Shown: one piece after another, positions 44,331-52,708 of the stretch
Layout of the letters: the number at the start of each line of letters is the position of its first letter
How positions within the stretch are numbered: position 1 is the stretch's first letter
Source of the DNA: CBEULR01 sp965544035
GTDB lineage: Bacteria; Bacillota; Desulfotomaculia; Desulfotomaculales; Desulforudaceae
Length of the DNA stretch: 64,000 bases
Reading direction: 5' to 3'
Assembly: GCA_965544035.1 (NCBI GenBank)
Contig: CBEULR010000008.1
Location: 1 to 64,000 of the forward strand
Notes under the pieces: generated by a model
What the model was told of the DNA's origin: nothing
The model's input: the letters and a program-made list of their open reading frames with translations, nothing else
The model's database searches: none
Made by a program: the position numbers and the translations under genes

Positions 44331-45497
44331 TCATCGCATCATTACGCTGAGATTGCCCATGCCCGCCATAATCGCCAGAGAGAAGAAGAACAGCAGAGCC
44401 ACCGTGGCGACCACGGCAAAGATGCCGATCATGCTGTTGCCCAGCGTATTGAGGCAATCCGAAAGCTGTTTTTCCCCGATGGGTTGCACCAGGGCTGCAG
44501 CCAGCTTGTAAATCAGAAGCAGGGTTACAATCTTCAGCAGCGGGAAAACGGCGATCAGAAAAACGACAAGCAAACCGGCCATCCCGACCGCATTCTTGAC
44601 CAGCAAGGATGAGCCGACAACCGCCTCCATAGCGTCGGCGAACATCTTCCCAACCACCGGGACAAAGGCTCCCGTCGCATACTTGGCCGTTCGGAAGGCC
44701 ACCCCCTCCGCTACAGCCCCGGCCACGCCCTGAATCGCCATAATGCCCAGAAAAAGAGTTGTCAGGAGTCCCATGATTCCCAGACCGATGTTGCGGAAGA
44801 AATCCGAAAGACGAGAAAGCGAAAACCCGCTCGCCAGATGGCTGACCGTACCCAGGATCGCCGAGAAAAACACCAGCGGCAAGACGATGTTCTTCACCAG
44901 AGTGGCCGTGGCGTTTAAGACAATGACGATCACCGGATGCAGGAGCGCCGCGCTGGCAAAACCCCCGACCGCACAGAGCAGCGTCACCATCACCGGCAGC
45001 ATAGCGTGCATGAAGACGACCATGTTTTCGACCGCAGTACGTGCCGTTTGCAGCACGGCGGTGAAGGAGCCCAGGGCCAGCGTAAGCAGGGCGAGGTATA
45101 CCGCCACGTGGGCCATCCGGCTGATGGTCGACTTTTCAAAGGCACCGGAAATGTTCTGCAGAATGGCGGCGATGACCGCCAACACCACAAGCTTGCCCAA
45201 CAAAGCGGCATTGCCCAGCACCTCGTTAAACAAATAGTGAAAGAGGGCATTCAGCAATTCGGCCGGCTGGTAACCGAGTTCCCCCTTAACCAGCGACATC
45301 ACAAGGTCCTTGAATTCCAGATCCGGCATGGCGTTATCGATCTCACGGTTCAGTTCCCGGACCGAATCCTCGATCCGGGAAAGGTCGATTTCCCCGACCA
45401 GGCCCTCGGAGTCCGCGGGCAGTTCGGCCCAAGCCGTGCCGGGCGCAAAAGCCAGCAGCAGGATCAGCAGCACAACCAGCTTACGCACGCACCACAA
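44331..45497 (-). CDS. spoIIIAE: stage III sporulation protein AE
   Basis: Polytopic protein, likely the export-gate-like channel component of the SpoIIIA complex. A signal peptide (LLILLLAFAPGTAWA, cleaved near residue 24) is followed by a soluble stretch and about seven hydrophobic segments. 388 residues. GAFVPVVGKMFADAMEAVVG and KNAVGMAGLLVVFLIAVFP are typical of the family. It lies 4 bp after spoIIIAD. Confidence 0.95.
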   Translation of the reverse strand: MWCVRKLVVLLILLLAFAPGTAWAELPADSEGLVGEIDLSRIEDSVRELNREIDNAMPDLEFKDLVMSLVKGELGYQPAELLNALFHYLFNEVLGNAALLGKLVVLAVIAAILQNISGAFEKSTISRMAHVAVYLALLTLALGSFTAVLQTARTAVENMVVFMHAMLPVMVTLLCAVGGFASAALLHPVIVIVLNATATLVKNIVLPLVFFSAILGTVSHLASGFSLSRLSDFFRNIGLGIMGLLTTLFLGIMAIQGVAGAVAEGVAFRTAKYATGAFVPVVGKMFADAMEAVVGSSLLVKNAVGMAGLLVVFLIAVFPLLKIVTLLLIYKLAAALVQPIGEKQLSDCLNTLGNSMIGIFAVVATVALLFFFSLAIMAGMGNLSVMMR

Positions 45498-45501
45498 CCA
45501 C

Positions 45502-45888
45502 CTAACTGAGGAATTTCATCAGAGTATCGAGCACGGCCATGATGATCGGCACCGCCAGCACCAGAATCAGGACTTTGGCGGCAAATTCGATTTTGGACGC
45601 CAGTGCGCCCTCCCCGGCGTCACGGCAGATCTGCGCGCCGAAATCGGCAATGTAGGCGATGCCCACGATCTTCAGGATTGCGGCCAAATACATCAGGTTG
45701 ACGTTCGCCCGGGCGGCCAAATCCTTCAGCACGTTGACCACCGCCCCGACCTTGCCCAGCACGAACAGGAAAATGATCACTCCGGCCGCGATGCTGATCA
45801 GGAGAGCGACCTCCGGTTTTTGCTGACGCAGGAGGACGACGAGCACGGCGGCAACCAGTCCGAAACCGACAATCTGTAAAATCTCCAT
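45502..45888 (-). CDS. spoIIIAD: stage III sporulation protein AD
   Basis: Small membrane protein (128 residues) with four hydrophobic segments, related to flagellar FliQ-type or SpoIIIAC modules. MEILQIVGFGLVAAVLVVLL opens the protein. The frame runs to 45924, but the ATG at 45888 with GAGGGG just before it matches the family N-terminus. Between AC and AE as in all spore formers. Confidence 0.94.
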   Translation of the reverse strand: MEILQIVGFGLVAAVLVVLLRQQKPEVALLISIAAGVIIFLFVLGKVGAVVNVLKDLAARANVNLMYLAAILKIVGIAYIADFGAQICRDAGEGALASKIEFAAKVLILVLAVPIIMAVLDTLMKFLS

Positions 45889-45928
45889 ACGCCCCTCACC
45901 CGCCTTGACAAACTGCACCTGCAACCGG

Positions 45929-46126
45929 CTAAAACAGCTTGAATACGGACTTTACCTCGGTGAACAGCATCCCCAAGAGATCGATCACCCAGAAGAGTAC
46001 AATGGCGACCGCGGCCAGCGTCACCAGACTGGCCATTTCCTCCCTGCCGGTATGCTTCAACACGGAATGGAGCACGGCAGCCAGAATGCCCACCCCGGCG
46101 ATCTTCAGGATCAGGTCGATACTCAT
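45929..46126 (-). CDS. spoIIIAC: stage III sporulation protein AC
   Basis: A 65-residue protein with two membrane helices, of the SpoIIIAC/AD family. MSIDLILKIAGVGILAAVLH and the REEMASLVTLAAVAIVLFWV segment are typical. The frame is open to 46231, but the ATG at 46126 follows GAGGAGG and gives the usual length. Confidence 0.94.
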   Translation of the reverse strand: MSIDLILKIAGVGILAAVLHSVLKHTGREEMASLVTLAAVAIVLFWVIDLLGMLFTEVKSVFKLF

Positions 46127-46166
46127 TGACGAGCCTCCTCCACTTGTTCTTGCAATGTGGGCGAAA

Positions 46167-46685
46167 TCAAAGCAGAACCAGGGTGACCGCAATCCCTCCG
46201 GCAAACCCCAGGCACTGCCAGAGACGCACATTCTTTCGAGCCTCTTCTTCCGCTTTCACGTGCTGAGCTTTTAGGCGTTCAATCGCCAGAGCAAGATGTT
46301 TCACCTGGTCATTCCGGTCGGAGGCTCCAAGAATATCGCCGAGACCGCGGATCACCGCCAGATCTTCTTCCTTGAGAAAGCTCTCCACACGGTAGCCGGC
46401 CAGAGCGAATTCCCAGGCTTCTTTCAGGGTTGCCCCGTACCCCGCCGAAAGCTCGCGTGCCACTTCAGTCATCAGCTGTCCGACCGGAGGCGAGACTCTC
46501 ACGCCAACATTCTCCAGAGCCTCAACCAAAGGTGTGGCTCCATAGGAGATTTCAGTTTCCAGCAGGTGCAGGGCGGTTTGTATGTCCCGGAGTTCCCGCG
46601 GGCGGTTCTGGTATGCCTGGGCCACGCTCAAGCCGAGAAACCCGGCCGCACCGATGACAAACAGAGCCCCCACTGCCTTGTACAT
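46167..46685 (-). CDS. spoIIIAB: stage III sporulation protein AB
   Basis: Two terminal membrane segments (residues 3-20 and about 155-172) enclose a helical cytosolic domain, resembling GspF-type proteins of secretion systems. RPRELRDIQTALHLLETEISYG is the family motif. The ATG at 46685 has GGGGGG eight bases upstream; ATGs at 46691 and 46709 are alternatives. Follows spoIIIAA by 36 bp. Confidence 0.94.
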   Translation of the reverse strand: MYKAVGALFVIGAAGFLGLSVAQAYQNRPRELRDIQTALHLLETEISYGATPLVEALENVGVRVSPPVGQLMTEVARELSAGYGATLKEAWEFALAGYRVESFLKEEDLAVIRGLGDILGASDRNDQVKHLALAIERLKAQHVKAEEEARKNVRLWQCLGFAGGIAVTLVLL

Positions 46686-46721
46686 ACACATTGCCCCCCT
46701 CTTGATCACTCTCCGCGGTAA

Positions 46722-47717
46722 CTAAACCCGAACGGGTTTCAGAGTACGCCCGTCCAGAATTTTCTCCACCGTTCCAGGTCCCTTGGAGCGGCCGAGCAAG
46801 ACCAGACGCTCGAAGGCACCCATCTCCAGAACGGCCCGCAGCACCGGCCTGTGGCGCAGTTCATCCAGCGAAGCGGCGTGCGCTGTAGAAATAATGGTCA
46901 CACCCGCATTCAGGACTTCCTCCAAGGCGGCCACATCCTCGCTGCGCCCGATCTCATCGGTGGCAATTACCCGGGGACCCAGCGCCCGCAGCAGCAGCAG
47001 CATCCCCACGGCCTTGGGGCAGGCATCCAGCACATCGGTGCGCAGGCCCACATCGAGCTGGGGAACCCCACGGTAACAACCGGCGATCTCCGAGCGCTCG
47101 TCCACCAGACCCACCGTCCGTCCCGGAATGCACAGCCCCGGAATCCCGTCGGACAACTGCCGCACCACGTCACGCAGAATGGTTGTTTTCCCGCATCCGG
47201 GAGGCGAGACAATTAGCGTATGACGCACTCTCCCGCCCTCACACAGGTGCGGCATTAAAACGTCGGCCGCGCCCTTCACCTCCCGGGAAATCCTTATATT
47301 GAGCGCGGTAAACTGTTTCAGCGTTTGAATACCGCTCGCGCCCATCACCGCGTGTCCGGCAATTCCCACACGGTGTCCGCCCGAAACGGTCACAAACCCG
47401 CTCCGCAGTTCCTCCTCCACTGCATACAGCGAAGAACCGGTTACCAGCTGCAGCGTGCGCACCAGATCATCCGGGGTAACCCGATAGGCTTCCTGCGGAT
47501 GGCCGACCTGCTGTCCGGAAGGGGCGACGAACAACTCACGCCGGGCCAGATTGAGCAATAGCGGCCGGTGAATGCGCAGGCGGATCTCCTCCAGCTCCCG
47601 CCATACGTCGTCGGGTAGTTCGCCCAACATTCCACGAATACGCAGCGGAAGGTAGCTCAGGATTTGGCGCGCCCTTTGCGCCTCCCCGTTCGTAACGGCC
47701 TGCGGCACTACAGACAA
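46722..47717 (-). CDS. spoIIIAA: stage III sporulation protein AA (ATPase)
   Basis: Cytosolic secretion-type ATPase that powers the SpoIIIA apparatus. Walker A SPPGCGKTTILRDVVRQLS, the Walker B region with RVIATDEIGRSEDVAALEE, and GLVDERSEIAGCYRG are clear. About 331 residues from TTG at 47717, which has AGGAGGGG upstream; the frame extends to the ATG at 47744, which would place the ribosome site inside the gene. First gene of the operon; expected to be under sigma-E, but I found no convincing -35/-10 pair. Confidence 0.95.
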   Translation of the reverse strand: MSVVPQAVTNGEAQRARQILSYLPLRIRGMLGELPDDVWRELEEIRLRIHRPLLLNLARRELFVAPSGQQVGHPQEAYRVTPDDLVRTLQLVTGSSLYAVEEELRSGFVTVSGGHRVGIAGHAVMGASGIQTLKQFTALNIRISREVKGAADVLMPHLCEGGRVRHTLIVSPPGCGKTTILRDVVRQLSDGIPGLCIPGRTVGLVDERSEIAGCYRGVPQLDVGLRTDVLDACPKAVGMLLLLRALGPRVIATDEIGRSEDVAALEEVLNAGVTIISTAHAASLDELRHRPVLRAVLEMGAFERLVLLGRSKGPGTVEKILDGRTLKPVRV

Positions 47718-47778
47718 TGTTTGTCCCCTCCTGGATATATGCATATTGGACGCCGTCCCACATTATTCCAACGGGAAA

Positions 47779-47804
47779 GGCCCCGGAAACAACATTCCGG
47801 GGCC
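47779..47804 (-). terminator. GC-rich hairpin upstream of spoIIIAA
   Basis: GGCCCCGGAA pairs perfectly with TTCCGGGGCC over a 6-base loop, followed on the minus strand by TTT. It separates spoIIIAA from the repeat element at 47842 and probably blocks read-through into the sporulation operon. The T run is short. Confidence 0.55.
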
Positions 47805-47841
47805 GTCTGCCCTTCTGATCTCCCATAACAACTTTGCGCTC

Positions 47842-48120
47842 CCGTAGCGTCCGGGTTTACCCCGGTCTCCGCTTAGCAACAGCCCGGCACTCAATTTAGC
47901 ACCTGGGCGTATCCAGTTTAGCGTAAGGCTTTAGTCCCTAAATTGAGTGCCGGGTTTACGGCCGCTTTTCCCCAAGGCGACCGATCCAGGCGGTCTGCCG
48001 CGGAGGAGCAGCTGCGGAAGCACCCGTAAACGTCCTCGCCGGGGGACGCACACCCCTCACCTTCGCTAAGAATGGTGCCCGAATCGCAGAGCCGCCCGGA
48101 GGTAAACCCGGACGCCACGG
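47842..48120 (-). repeat. palindromic interspersed repeat, copy A
   Basis: A 279-bp element in the 500-bp gap between spoIIIAA and the CD1247-like gene. Its ends are a 20-bp inverted repeat with one mismatch (47842-47861 and 48101-48120) containing CCGGGTTTACC. Near one end lies a 17-bp perfect stem, CCCGGCACTCAATTTAG and its complement, around a 38-base loop. GTTTACGG and CCGTAAAC pair over a distance, and GACCG/CGGTC form a small hairpin. Copy B at 50890-51206 is the same sequence in the opposite orientation, with about 25 differences in some 228 aligned positions. No transposase or coding capacity. Apart from this repeat and two hairpins the gap holds nothing that I can see. Confidence 0.88.
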
Positions 48121-48191
48121 CCCCATTGTCGTTCCTCTGATGGTGTCACCCATCAGGGTGACAAGGGAGTCTGACTACTGAATACCAAACA

Positions 48192-48219
48192 AAACAGCGC
48201 CCCCAAAAGGGCGCTGTTT
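48192..48219 (-). terminator. intrinsic terminator after the CD1247-like gene
   Basis: An 11-bp perfect stem, AAACAGCGCCC with GGGCGCTGTTT and a 6-base loop, followed on the minus strand by TTTTGTTTGG. It lies 30 bp after the stop of the gene and ends the aroQ-pepQ-efp transcript. Confidence 0.85.
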
Positions 48220-48248
48220 CGAAATATTACAGCCGCTTCAATCGCCGA

Positions 48249-48635
48249 CTAGTTATGCTCATCCCGCTCCATTCTATCCAGTTCCTCGCGCTGTTGGTTG
48301 ATCATCTCCACCGTCGGGATGTCGGCGTCCTCAGGTTCGAGCCCGACGTTCCGTCCACACTCGGGACACTCGACCTCGATAAAGTGGTCGCACTCGTCCT
48401 CCTCAATGCCGGATGCACTCATCCGCTGTTCCAATGCATACAAGTCCTCGTCGATGCTCTCCAGGTAATCCTCCAAACCGTCCTGCGCTTCTTCAAGTTC
48501 GTCTACCGCATCGGCGAATTCGCCCAAGACATCTACAATTCCGGACAGCAGTCTGGCCTCTTTACTGTCCGCCGGCATGTCCAGTCCGGTTGCCAGCCCC
48601 TGAAGATACGCCACCCGCGATTTGAGATTTCCCAA
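48249..48635 (-). CDS. CD1247 N-terminal domain-type acidic protein
   Basis: A 128-residue, strongly acidic protein. The N-terminal half is a coiled-coil helix pair (YLQGLATGLDMPADSKEARL, ELEEAQDGLEDYLESIDEDL), as in the CD1247-domain proteins of Clostridia. The C-terminal part has HFIEVECPECGRNVGL, with one CxxC pair and a preceding cysteine, which may bind a metal. The start is TTG at 48635, with AAGGGGGG eight bases upstream. It is 59 bp after efp. No function is known for the family. Confidence 0.75.
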   Translation of the reverse strand: MGNLKSRVAYLQGLATGLDMPADSKEARLLSGIVDVLGEFADAVDELEEAQDGLEDYLESIDEDLYALEQRMSASGIEEDECDHFIEVECPECGRNVGLEPEDADIPTVEMINQQREELDRMERDEHN

Positions 48636-48694
48636 ATTGAAAACCCCCCTTCTTTTCCTCCGGTATTATAACTCCGGCCAGGGGGTTTTAAACA

Positions 48695-49252
48695 TTACAC
48701 CCGTTTGATATACTCACCCGTGCGGGTGTCGACCTGGAGCACGTCCCCGACTTCCACAAAGAAGGGAACTTGCACGACCAACCCGGTCTCCAGAGTGGCC
48801 GGTTTTGAGCCGCCGGAGGCGGTGTCCCCTTTAATTCCCGGCTCGGTTTCGACAACCTCGAGTTCAACGGTATTGGGCAGATCAATTCCCAGAATCCTCC
48901 CTTTATAGAAAACCAGGTAAATGTTCATCTCTTCCTTGAGAAACTTTACGTTGTCGCCCATCTGTTCGGCGCTCAACGCCACCTGCTCATAGCTTTCGGT
49001 ATCCATAAAATTATAGTTGTCCCCATCATTGTACAGGTACTGCATCTCACGCCGGTCCAAATGTGCTTTGGGCACCTTCTCACCGGCGTTGAAGGTACGC
49101 TCCGTGACACTGCCGGTCCGCAGATTTCTGATCTTGGAGCGAACAAATGGTGAACCCTTGCCCGGTTTTACGTGCTGAAAATCGATTACCTGATAAACGT
49201 CACCGTCGAGCTCGATAGTCACACCTGTCTTAAAGTCGTTTGTGGATATCAC
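48695..49252 (-). CDS. efp: elongation factor P
   Basis: Relieves ribosome stalling at polyproline. 185 residues in three beta-barrel domains. The domain I loop reads VKPGKGSPFVRSK, with the lysine at the position that is modified in B. subtilis EF-P; no epmA/epmB genes are near. TFNAGEKVPKAHLDRREMQYLY and the C-terminal VGDVLQVDTRTGEYIKR are typical. GTG start at 49252 with AAGGAGG eight bases upstream. Follows pepQ, which is usual in Firmicutes. Confidence 0.97.
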   Translation of the reverse strand: MISTNDFKTGVTIELDGDVYQVIDFQHVKPGKGSPFVRSKIRNLRTGSVTERTFNAGEKVPKAHLDRREMQYLYNDGDNYNFMDTESYEQVALSAEQMGDNVKFLKEEMNIYLVFYKGRILGIDLPNTVELEVVETEPGIKGDTASGGSKPATLETGLVVQVPFFVEVGDVLQVDTRTGEYIKRV

Positions 49253-49301
49253 GGAACCCGCCTCCTTGTATCTGTTACTGACTTGTCCATTATACCAAAA
49301 A

Positions 49302-50378
49302 TTAGACCCTCACCAAGGAATTTTTTGGTGAAGTGGTTAATACCTCCGCCCCGTAATCCCGAACGACAACCACATCCTCGATCCTCACGCCGCCCCGGCC
49401 GGGAAGGTAGATACCCGGCTCGACGGTAACCACCATTCCGGCCTCCAGCAATTCCTCGGATGAAGCGCTCAGGTGCGGCGCCTCGTGCACATTGAGTCCC
49501 AGACCGTGTCCGGTGCTGTGCCCGAAATACTCTCCGTAACCCGCCCGCTCGATGACCCGCCGCGCCGCAGCGTCGACTTCAGCCGCCGGGACACCCGGTT
49601 TAACAGCGTCAATACCGGCGAGCTGCGCCTCCAGAACAATCCGGTAGATCTCATCCTGCCAGTCTTCGGGTTCGGCATCCACCACCACCGTGCGGGTAAA
49701 GTCAGAAGCATAACCGTTCCACATCACACCGCAGTCACAGACGACGAGATCGCCCCTCTCCAGCTTTTTTTCGGAAGCCGTCCCGTGCGGCAGCGCCGCC
49801 CGTGCACCCGAAGCCAAAATGGTCTCAAAGGCCATCCGCTCCCCTCCCCGGCGGCGCAGGTAAAACTCCAGTTCAAGCGCAATCTCCCGCTCGGACGTTC
49901 CCGGACGGATGGTGGTAAGAAGGTGTGCGAAAGCCTGATCCACCAGGAGAACCCCCTTGCGGATCAGCTCAATTTCTCCTTCGTCTTTAACCGCACGCAG
50001 TCGACCGAATACCGACCGGGCATCTTCCAGTCTCACTCCGTCCAGCGTTTCAGAAAGAACATGATAGAAGTAATAGGTCAGATGCGCCCCCTCGAAGCCC
50101 AGATGGTGCACAGACCGGTCAAGCAATAACGCGTGAAGTGCCTTGGTCCAAGCACCTGGGACCTTTACCACGTCATACTGCGGGGCTTCCAGCGCCGCCT
50201 GCTCCACATAGCGGAAATCGGTCAGCAAGCACTGCTCATTCGCCGTAATCAGCAAGACGCCGCTGGTGCCGGTAAAGCCGCTGAGATAACGCACATTCTC
50301 CGGGCTTGAAACCAGAAACGCGTCCACCCCGATTTCGGGCAGGAACCCGCGCAGTCGATTCACCCGATCTTCAATCAC
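49302..50378 (-). CDS. Xaa-Pro aminopeptidase/dipeptidase (M24B)
   Basis: Metallopeptidase of the pita-bread fold that cleaves before proline. 358 residues: N-terminal creatinase-like domain, then the catalytic domain with LVVCDCGVMWNGYASDFTRT (first metal Asp pair), STGHGLGLNVHEAPHLS (metal His) and VVTVEPGIYLPGRGGVRIED (metal Glu residues). All five metal ligands seem present. It overlaps the aroQ stop by 4 bp, and efp follows. It may recycle proline peptides. Confidence 0.94.
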   Translation of the reverse strand: MIEDRVNRLRGFLPEIGVDAFLVSSPENVRYLSGFTGTSGVLLITANEQCLLTDFRYVEQAALEAPQYDVVKVPGAWTKALHALLLDRSVHHLGFEGAHLTYYFYHVLSETLDGVRLEDARSVFGRLRAVKDEGEIELIRKGVLLVDQAFAHLLTTIRPGTSEREIALELEFYLRRRGGERMAFETILASGARAALPHGTASEKKLERGDLVVCDCGVMWNGYASDFTRTVVVDAEPEDWQDEIYRIVLEAQLAGIDAVKPGVPAAEVDAAARRVIERAGYGEYFGHSTGHGLGLNVHEAPHLSASSEELLEAGMVVTVEPGIYLPGRGGVRIEDVVVVRDYGAEVLTTSPKNSLVRV

Positions 50379-50821
50379 GATTGTTCACTCTTTACCGCCA
50401 GATTAACCGCGGCTCGCAAGCCGAGAAGATAACTGTCCACACCGAATCCACTGATTTGACCCGCTGCGGACGGTGCAATCACCGATTGGCGGCGGAATTC
50501 TTCGCGGGCGTAAACATTGGAGATATGAACCTCAACGACCGGAATACCGATCGCCGCTACCGCGTCCCGCAGTGCGTAACTGTAATGCGTGAAGGCTGCG
50601 GGATTGAACACCACAGCCGCCGCCTCACGCCCCGCTTCGTGCAATTTATCGATAAGCTCGCCCTCGCTATTGGACTGGAAGCACAACACCTCCACGCCCA
50701 GTTCTTTGGCCAGAGCCGTCAGGGCGCGGTTTATCTCGTCCAGCGCAAGGCGGCCGTACACCTCCGGCTCCCTGCTCCCCAGCAAATTCAGGTTCGGACC
50801 GTGCAACACATAGACCAGCAA
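50375..50821 (-). CDS. aroQ: type II 3-dehydroquinate dehydratase
   Basis: Third step of the shikimate pathway. 148 residues with LVYVLHGPNLNLLGSREPEVYG at the start, FQSNSEGELIDKLHEA, and NPAAFTHYSYALRDA with the catalytic-region residues. The conserved VEVHISN segment is intact. Its stop overlaps the pepQ start. aroB, aroK and aroC lie 11 kb upstream on the same strand. Confidence 0.96.
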   Translation of the reverse strand: MLVYVLHGPNLNLLGSREPEVYGRLALDEINRALTALAKELGVEVLCFQSNSEGELIDKLHEAGREAAAVVFNPAAFTHYSYALRDAVAAIGIPVVEVHISNVYAREEFRRQSVIAPSAAGQISGFGVDSYLLGLRAAVNLAVKSEQS

Positions 50822-50889
50822 TCAAACCATCTCCCTGTAAGCAGTCAGCAGCAAGAAAATGAAAACAAGAACAGCCCAATATTCCATTA

Positions 50890-51206
50890 TGTCATCCGGG
50901 TTTACCTCCGGACGACTTGTGCGATTCGGGCACCATTCTCAGCGAAGGTGAGGGCTGTGCGTCTCCCGACGAGGACGTTTACGGGCGCTTCCACAGTACT
51001 CCCTCCGCGGCCGACCGCCTGGATCGGCCGCTTAGAAAAGAGCGGCCGTAAACCCGGCACTCAATTTAGGGACTTAAGCCTGACGCTAAACTGGATACGC
51101 CCAGGTACTAAATTGAGTGCCGGGCTGGATGGGTTTGCCGCACACCGAACCCGAGCTTAGAAATGGTCGAATCGCTAAACGGAGACCGGGGTAAACCCGG
51201 ATGACA
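50890..51206 (+). repeat. palindromic interspersed repeat, copy B
   Basis: A 317-bp element in the 441-bp gap between aroQ and the PmbA-like gene. Ends are a perfect 17-bp inverted repeat (50890-50906 and 51190-51206). It carries the same internal 17-bp stem around CCCGGCACTCAATTTAG as copy A, here on the plus strand, and is about 38 bp longer owing to an insert near 51125-51165 that itself can fold (GGGTT with AACCC). The terminal stem differs from copy A outside the shared CCGGGTTTACC, but stays base-paired. No gene is in this gap. Confidence 0.88.
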
Positions 51207-51262
51207 CGAGAACACAGGCTCTCCTGGACGGAATGACAAGGACTACCGGCTTCTTTCTTTAC

Positions 51263-52603
51263 TTACGCCCCGCTGACCATCATTTCCCGCACCCGTACGG
51301 TAGGAGCACCCGTACCGCCGAAGAACTGCAAATCACTGCCGACGGCATCAATTTTCTTTAACAGCCCGGTAATGTTGCCGGCAATCGCCATGCCGCGCAC
51401 GGGGTGAGAGATCCGTCCGTTCTCAATCCACAGGCCCGACGCTCCGACTGAAAAATCCCCCGAAATCGGGTTGGCCGTGTGCATTCCCATAACCTCGGTC
51501 ACCAGAAGGCCGCTGGAAAGATCGCCTACAAGATCGTCCGGCTCAAACTTCCCCGGCGCCAGGAAGAAATTTGTAGTGCCCACTTCGGGTGAACCTTTGA
51601 ATGAACCGCGCACCCCGTTCCCGGTCGAAACCGTACCGTCTTTGGCAGCCGTATAGGTATTGTGCAGAAACCCTTTCAAGACCCCATCCTCAATCAACAC
51701 CGTCCGCTGCATCGGAACGCCTTCGCCGTCGAACGGACCAGACCGAATACCATCCGGCAGTGTTCCGTCATCCACGATGGTCACCAGTTCGGAGGCCACC
51801 CGGCTTCCCACCCGGCCGGCAAACAGTGAGCGTCCCTTCTGCACGGCTTCCCCGGTCAGCGCCGGAGCCAGTACGCCGAGCAGACTGACTACCACATAGG
51901 GTTCCAGAATCAGGGTCGTTTTCCGGCTTTCCTGCTGTCGGGCGCCCAACATCCGCACGGCGCGCTCAGCAGCCAGCCGTCCCGTCTTCTCCGGATCGAG
52001 GGCATCGTACTTCAACCGAAAATCCACTGCAAAACCGGTCTGACTTTCCCCGTCCGAACTGGCAGTCAGGGCTACATACAACCCGCAGGCACCGCTTCTG
52101 TACGCAGCAGCCAATCCCCTGTTATTGGCGATCGCGATTTCGGCCACCCCATCCTGATAGGTTGAGCTCTCAATGACGTCAATGCGTGGATCGTAAGCAC
52201 GGGCGGCCTGTTCCATCCGCCTGGCCTTCTCGGTTTTTTCCTCGACCGTCCGCCTGGTAAGATCGGGGTCGAGAAGGTCAGCTTCCGGATAGGTGCTCGG
52301 ATCGGGCAGACGCAGGAACTCATCCTGCGCCGTCTGTCCGGCATTGGCTACGGCCCGCCGGATGGCCTCGGCCACTCCGGTCTCGCTGATCTCAGTGGTG
52401 TAGGCAAACCCCATCCTTTGCCCGCAGAAAACGCGCAAACCAATTCCGTGTTCCTCGGCGCGCTTGATCGTCTCGACCTCTCCGTCGTGAACATCTATCT
52501 CAATCTCAGTTCCCTTCTTCACAAAAGCCTCGGCCGCCGTCACGCCCGAAACCGCCGAGGCCTTGGCAACCGCGTCGCGGGCAATACTCAGCAGATCACT
52601 CAT
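51263..52603 (-). CDS. PmbA/TldE family protein
   Basis: Non-catalytic partner in the TldD/TldE heterodimer. 446 residues from the ATG at 52603, which has GGAAG ten bases upstream; the frame is open to 52651. The family regions AFVKKGTEIEIDVHDGEVET, GVPMQRTVLIEDGVLKGFLH and GDFSVGASGLWIENG are present. The zinc motif HExxxH of TldD is absent, as expected for this subunit. It follows tldD. In studied bacteria the complex trims leader peptides or unfolded peptides; the substrate here is unknown. Confidence 0.9.
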   Translation of the reverse strand: MSDLLSIARDAVAKASAVSGVTAAEAFVKKGTEIEIDVHDGEVETIKRAEEHGIGLRVFCGQRMGFAYTTEISETGVAEAIRRAVANAGQTAQDEFLRLPDPSTYPEADLLDPDLTRRTVEEKTEKARRMEQAARAYDPRIDVIESSTYQDGVAEIAIANNRGLAAAYRSGACGLYVALTASSDGESQTGFAVDFRLKYDALDPEKTGRLAAERAVRMLGARQQESRKTTLILEPYVVVSLLGVLAPALTGEAVQKGRSLFAGRVGSRVASELVTIVDDGTLPDGIRSGPFDGEGVPMQRTVLIEDGVLKGFLHNTYTAAKDGTVSTGNGVRGSFKGSPEVGTTNFFLAPGKFEPDDLVGDLSSGLLVTEVMGMHTANPISGDFSVGASGLWIENGRISHPVRGMAIAGNITGLLKKIDAVGSDLQFFGGTGAPTVRVREMMVSGA

Positions 52604-52708
52604 CCGTTTAATGCTTCCTTTCATCCCTAGTATGGTCCTGGTATGCCGCAAGGCGGCGTGCTCAATAGTGTTCTTCGCGGAACAGGATCAAAAATCCTAC
52701 GGATCCTG

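Noticed and set aside
47717..47780. Sigma-E promoter before spoIIIAA
   Set aside because: GGAATAAT and CATATAT-like words are there but the spacing does not fit the sigma-E consensus, so it is not annotated.
47918..48153. Open frames in repeat copy A that match an open frame in copy B (shared AIRAPF...RTFTGAS...TAWIGRL peptide)
   Set aside because: Of about ten codon differences between the copies in this frame only one is at a third position, so the peptide is not under protein selection. There is no start with ribosome site. The conservation is of the nucleotide element.
47842..51206. Repeats as CRISPR, IS605/HEARO-type elements or group II intron
   Set aside because: Only two long copies with inverted ends, no spacers, no TnpB/IscB, transposase or reverse transcriptase frame, and no intron domain V-like hairpin recognised.
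52604..52708. Terminator between tldD and the PmbA-like gene
   Set aside because: Only a 7-bp CAGGATC/GATCCTG stem without T run; the two genes are probably co-transcribed.
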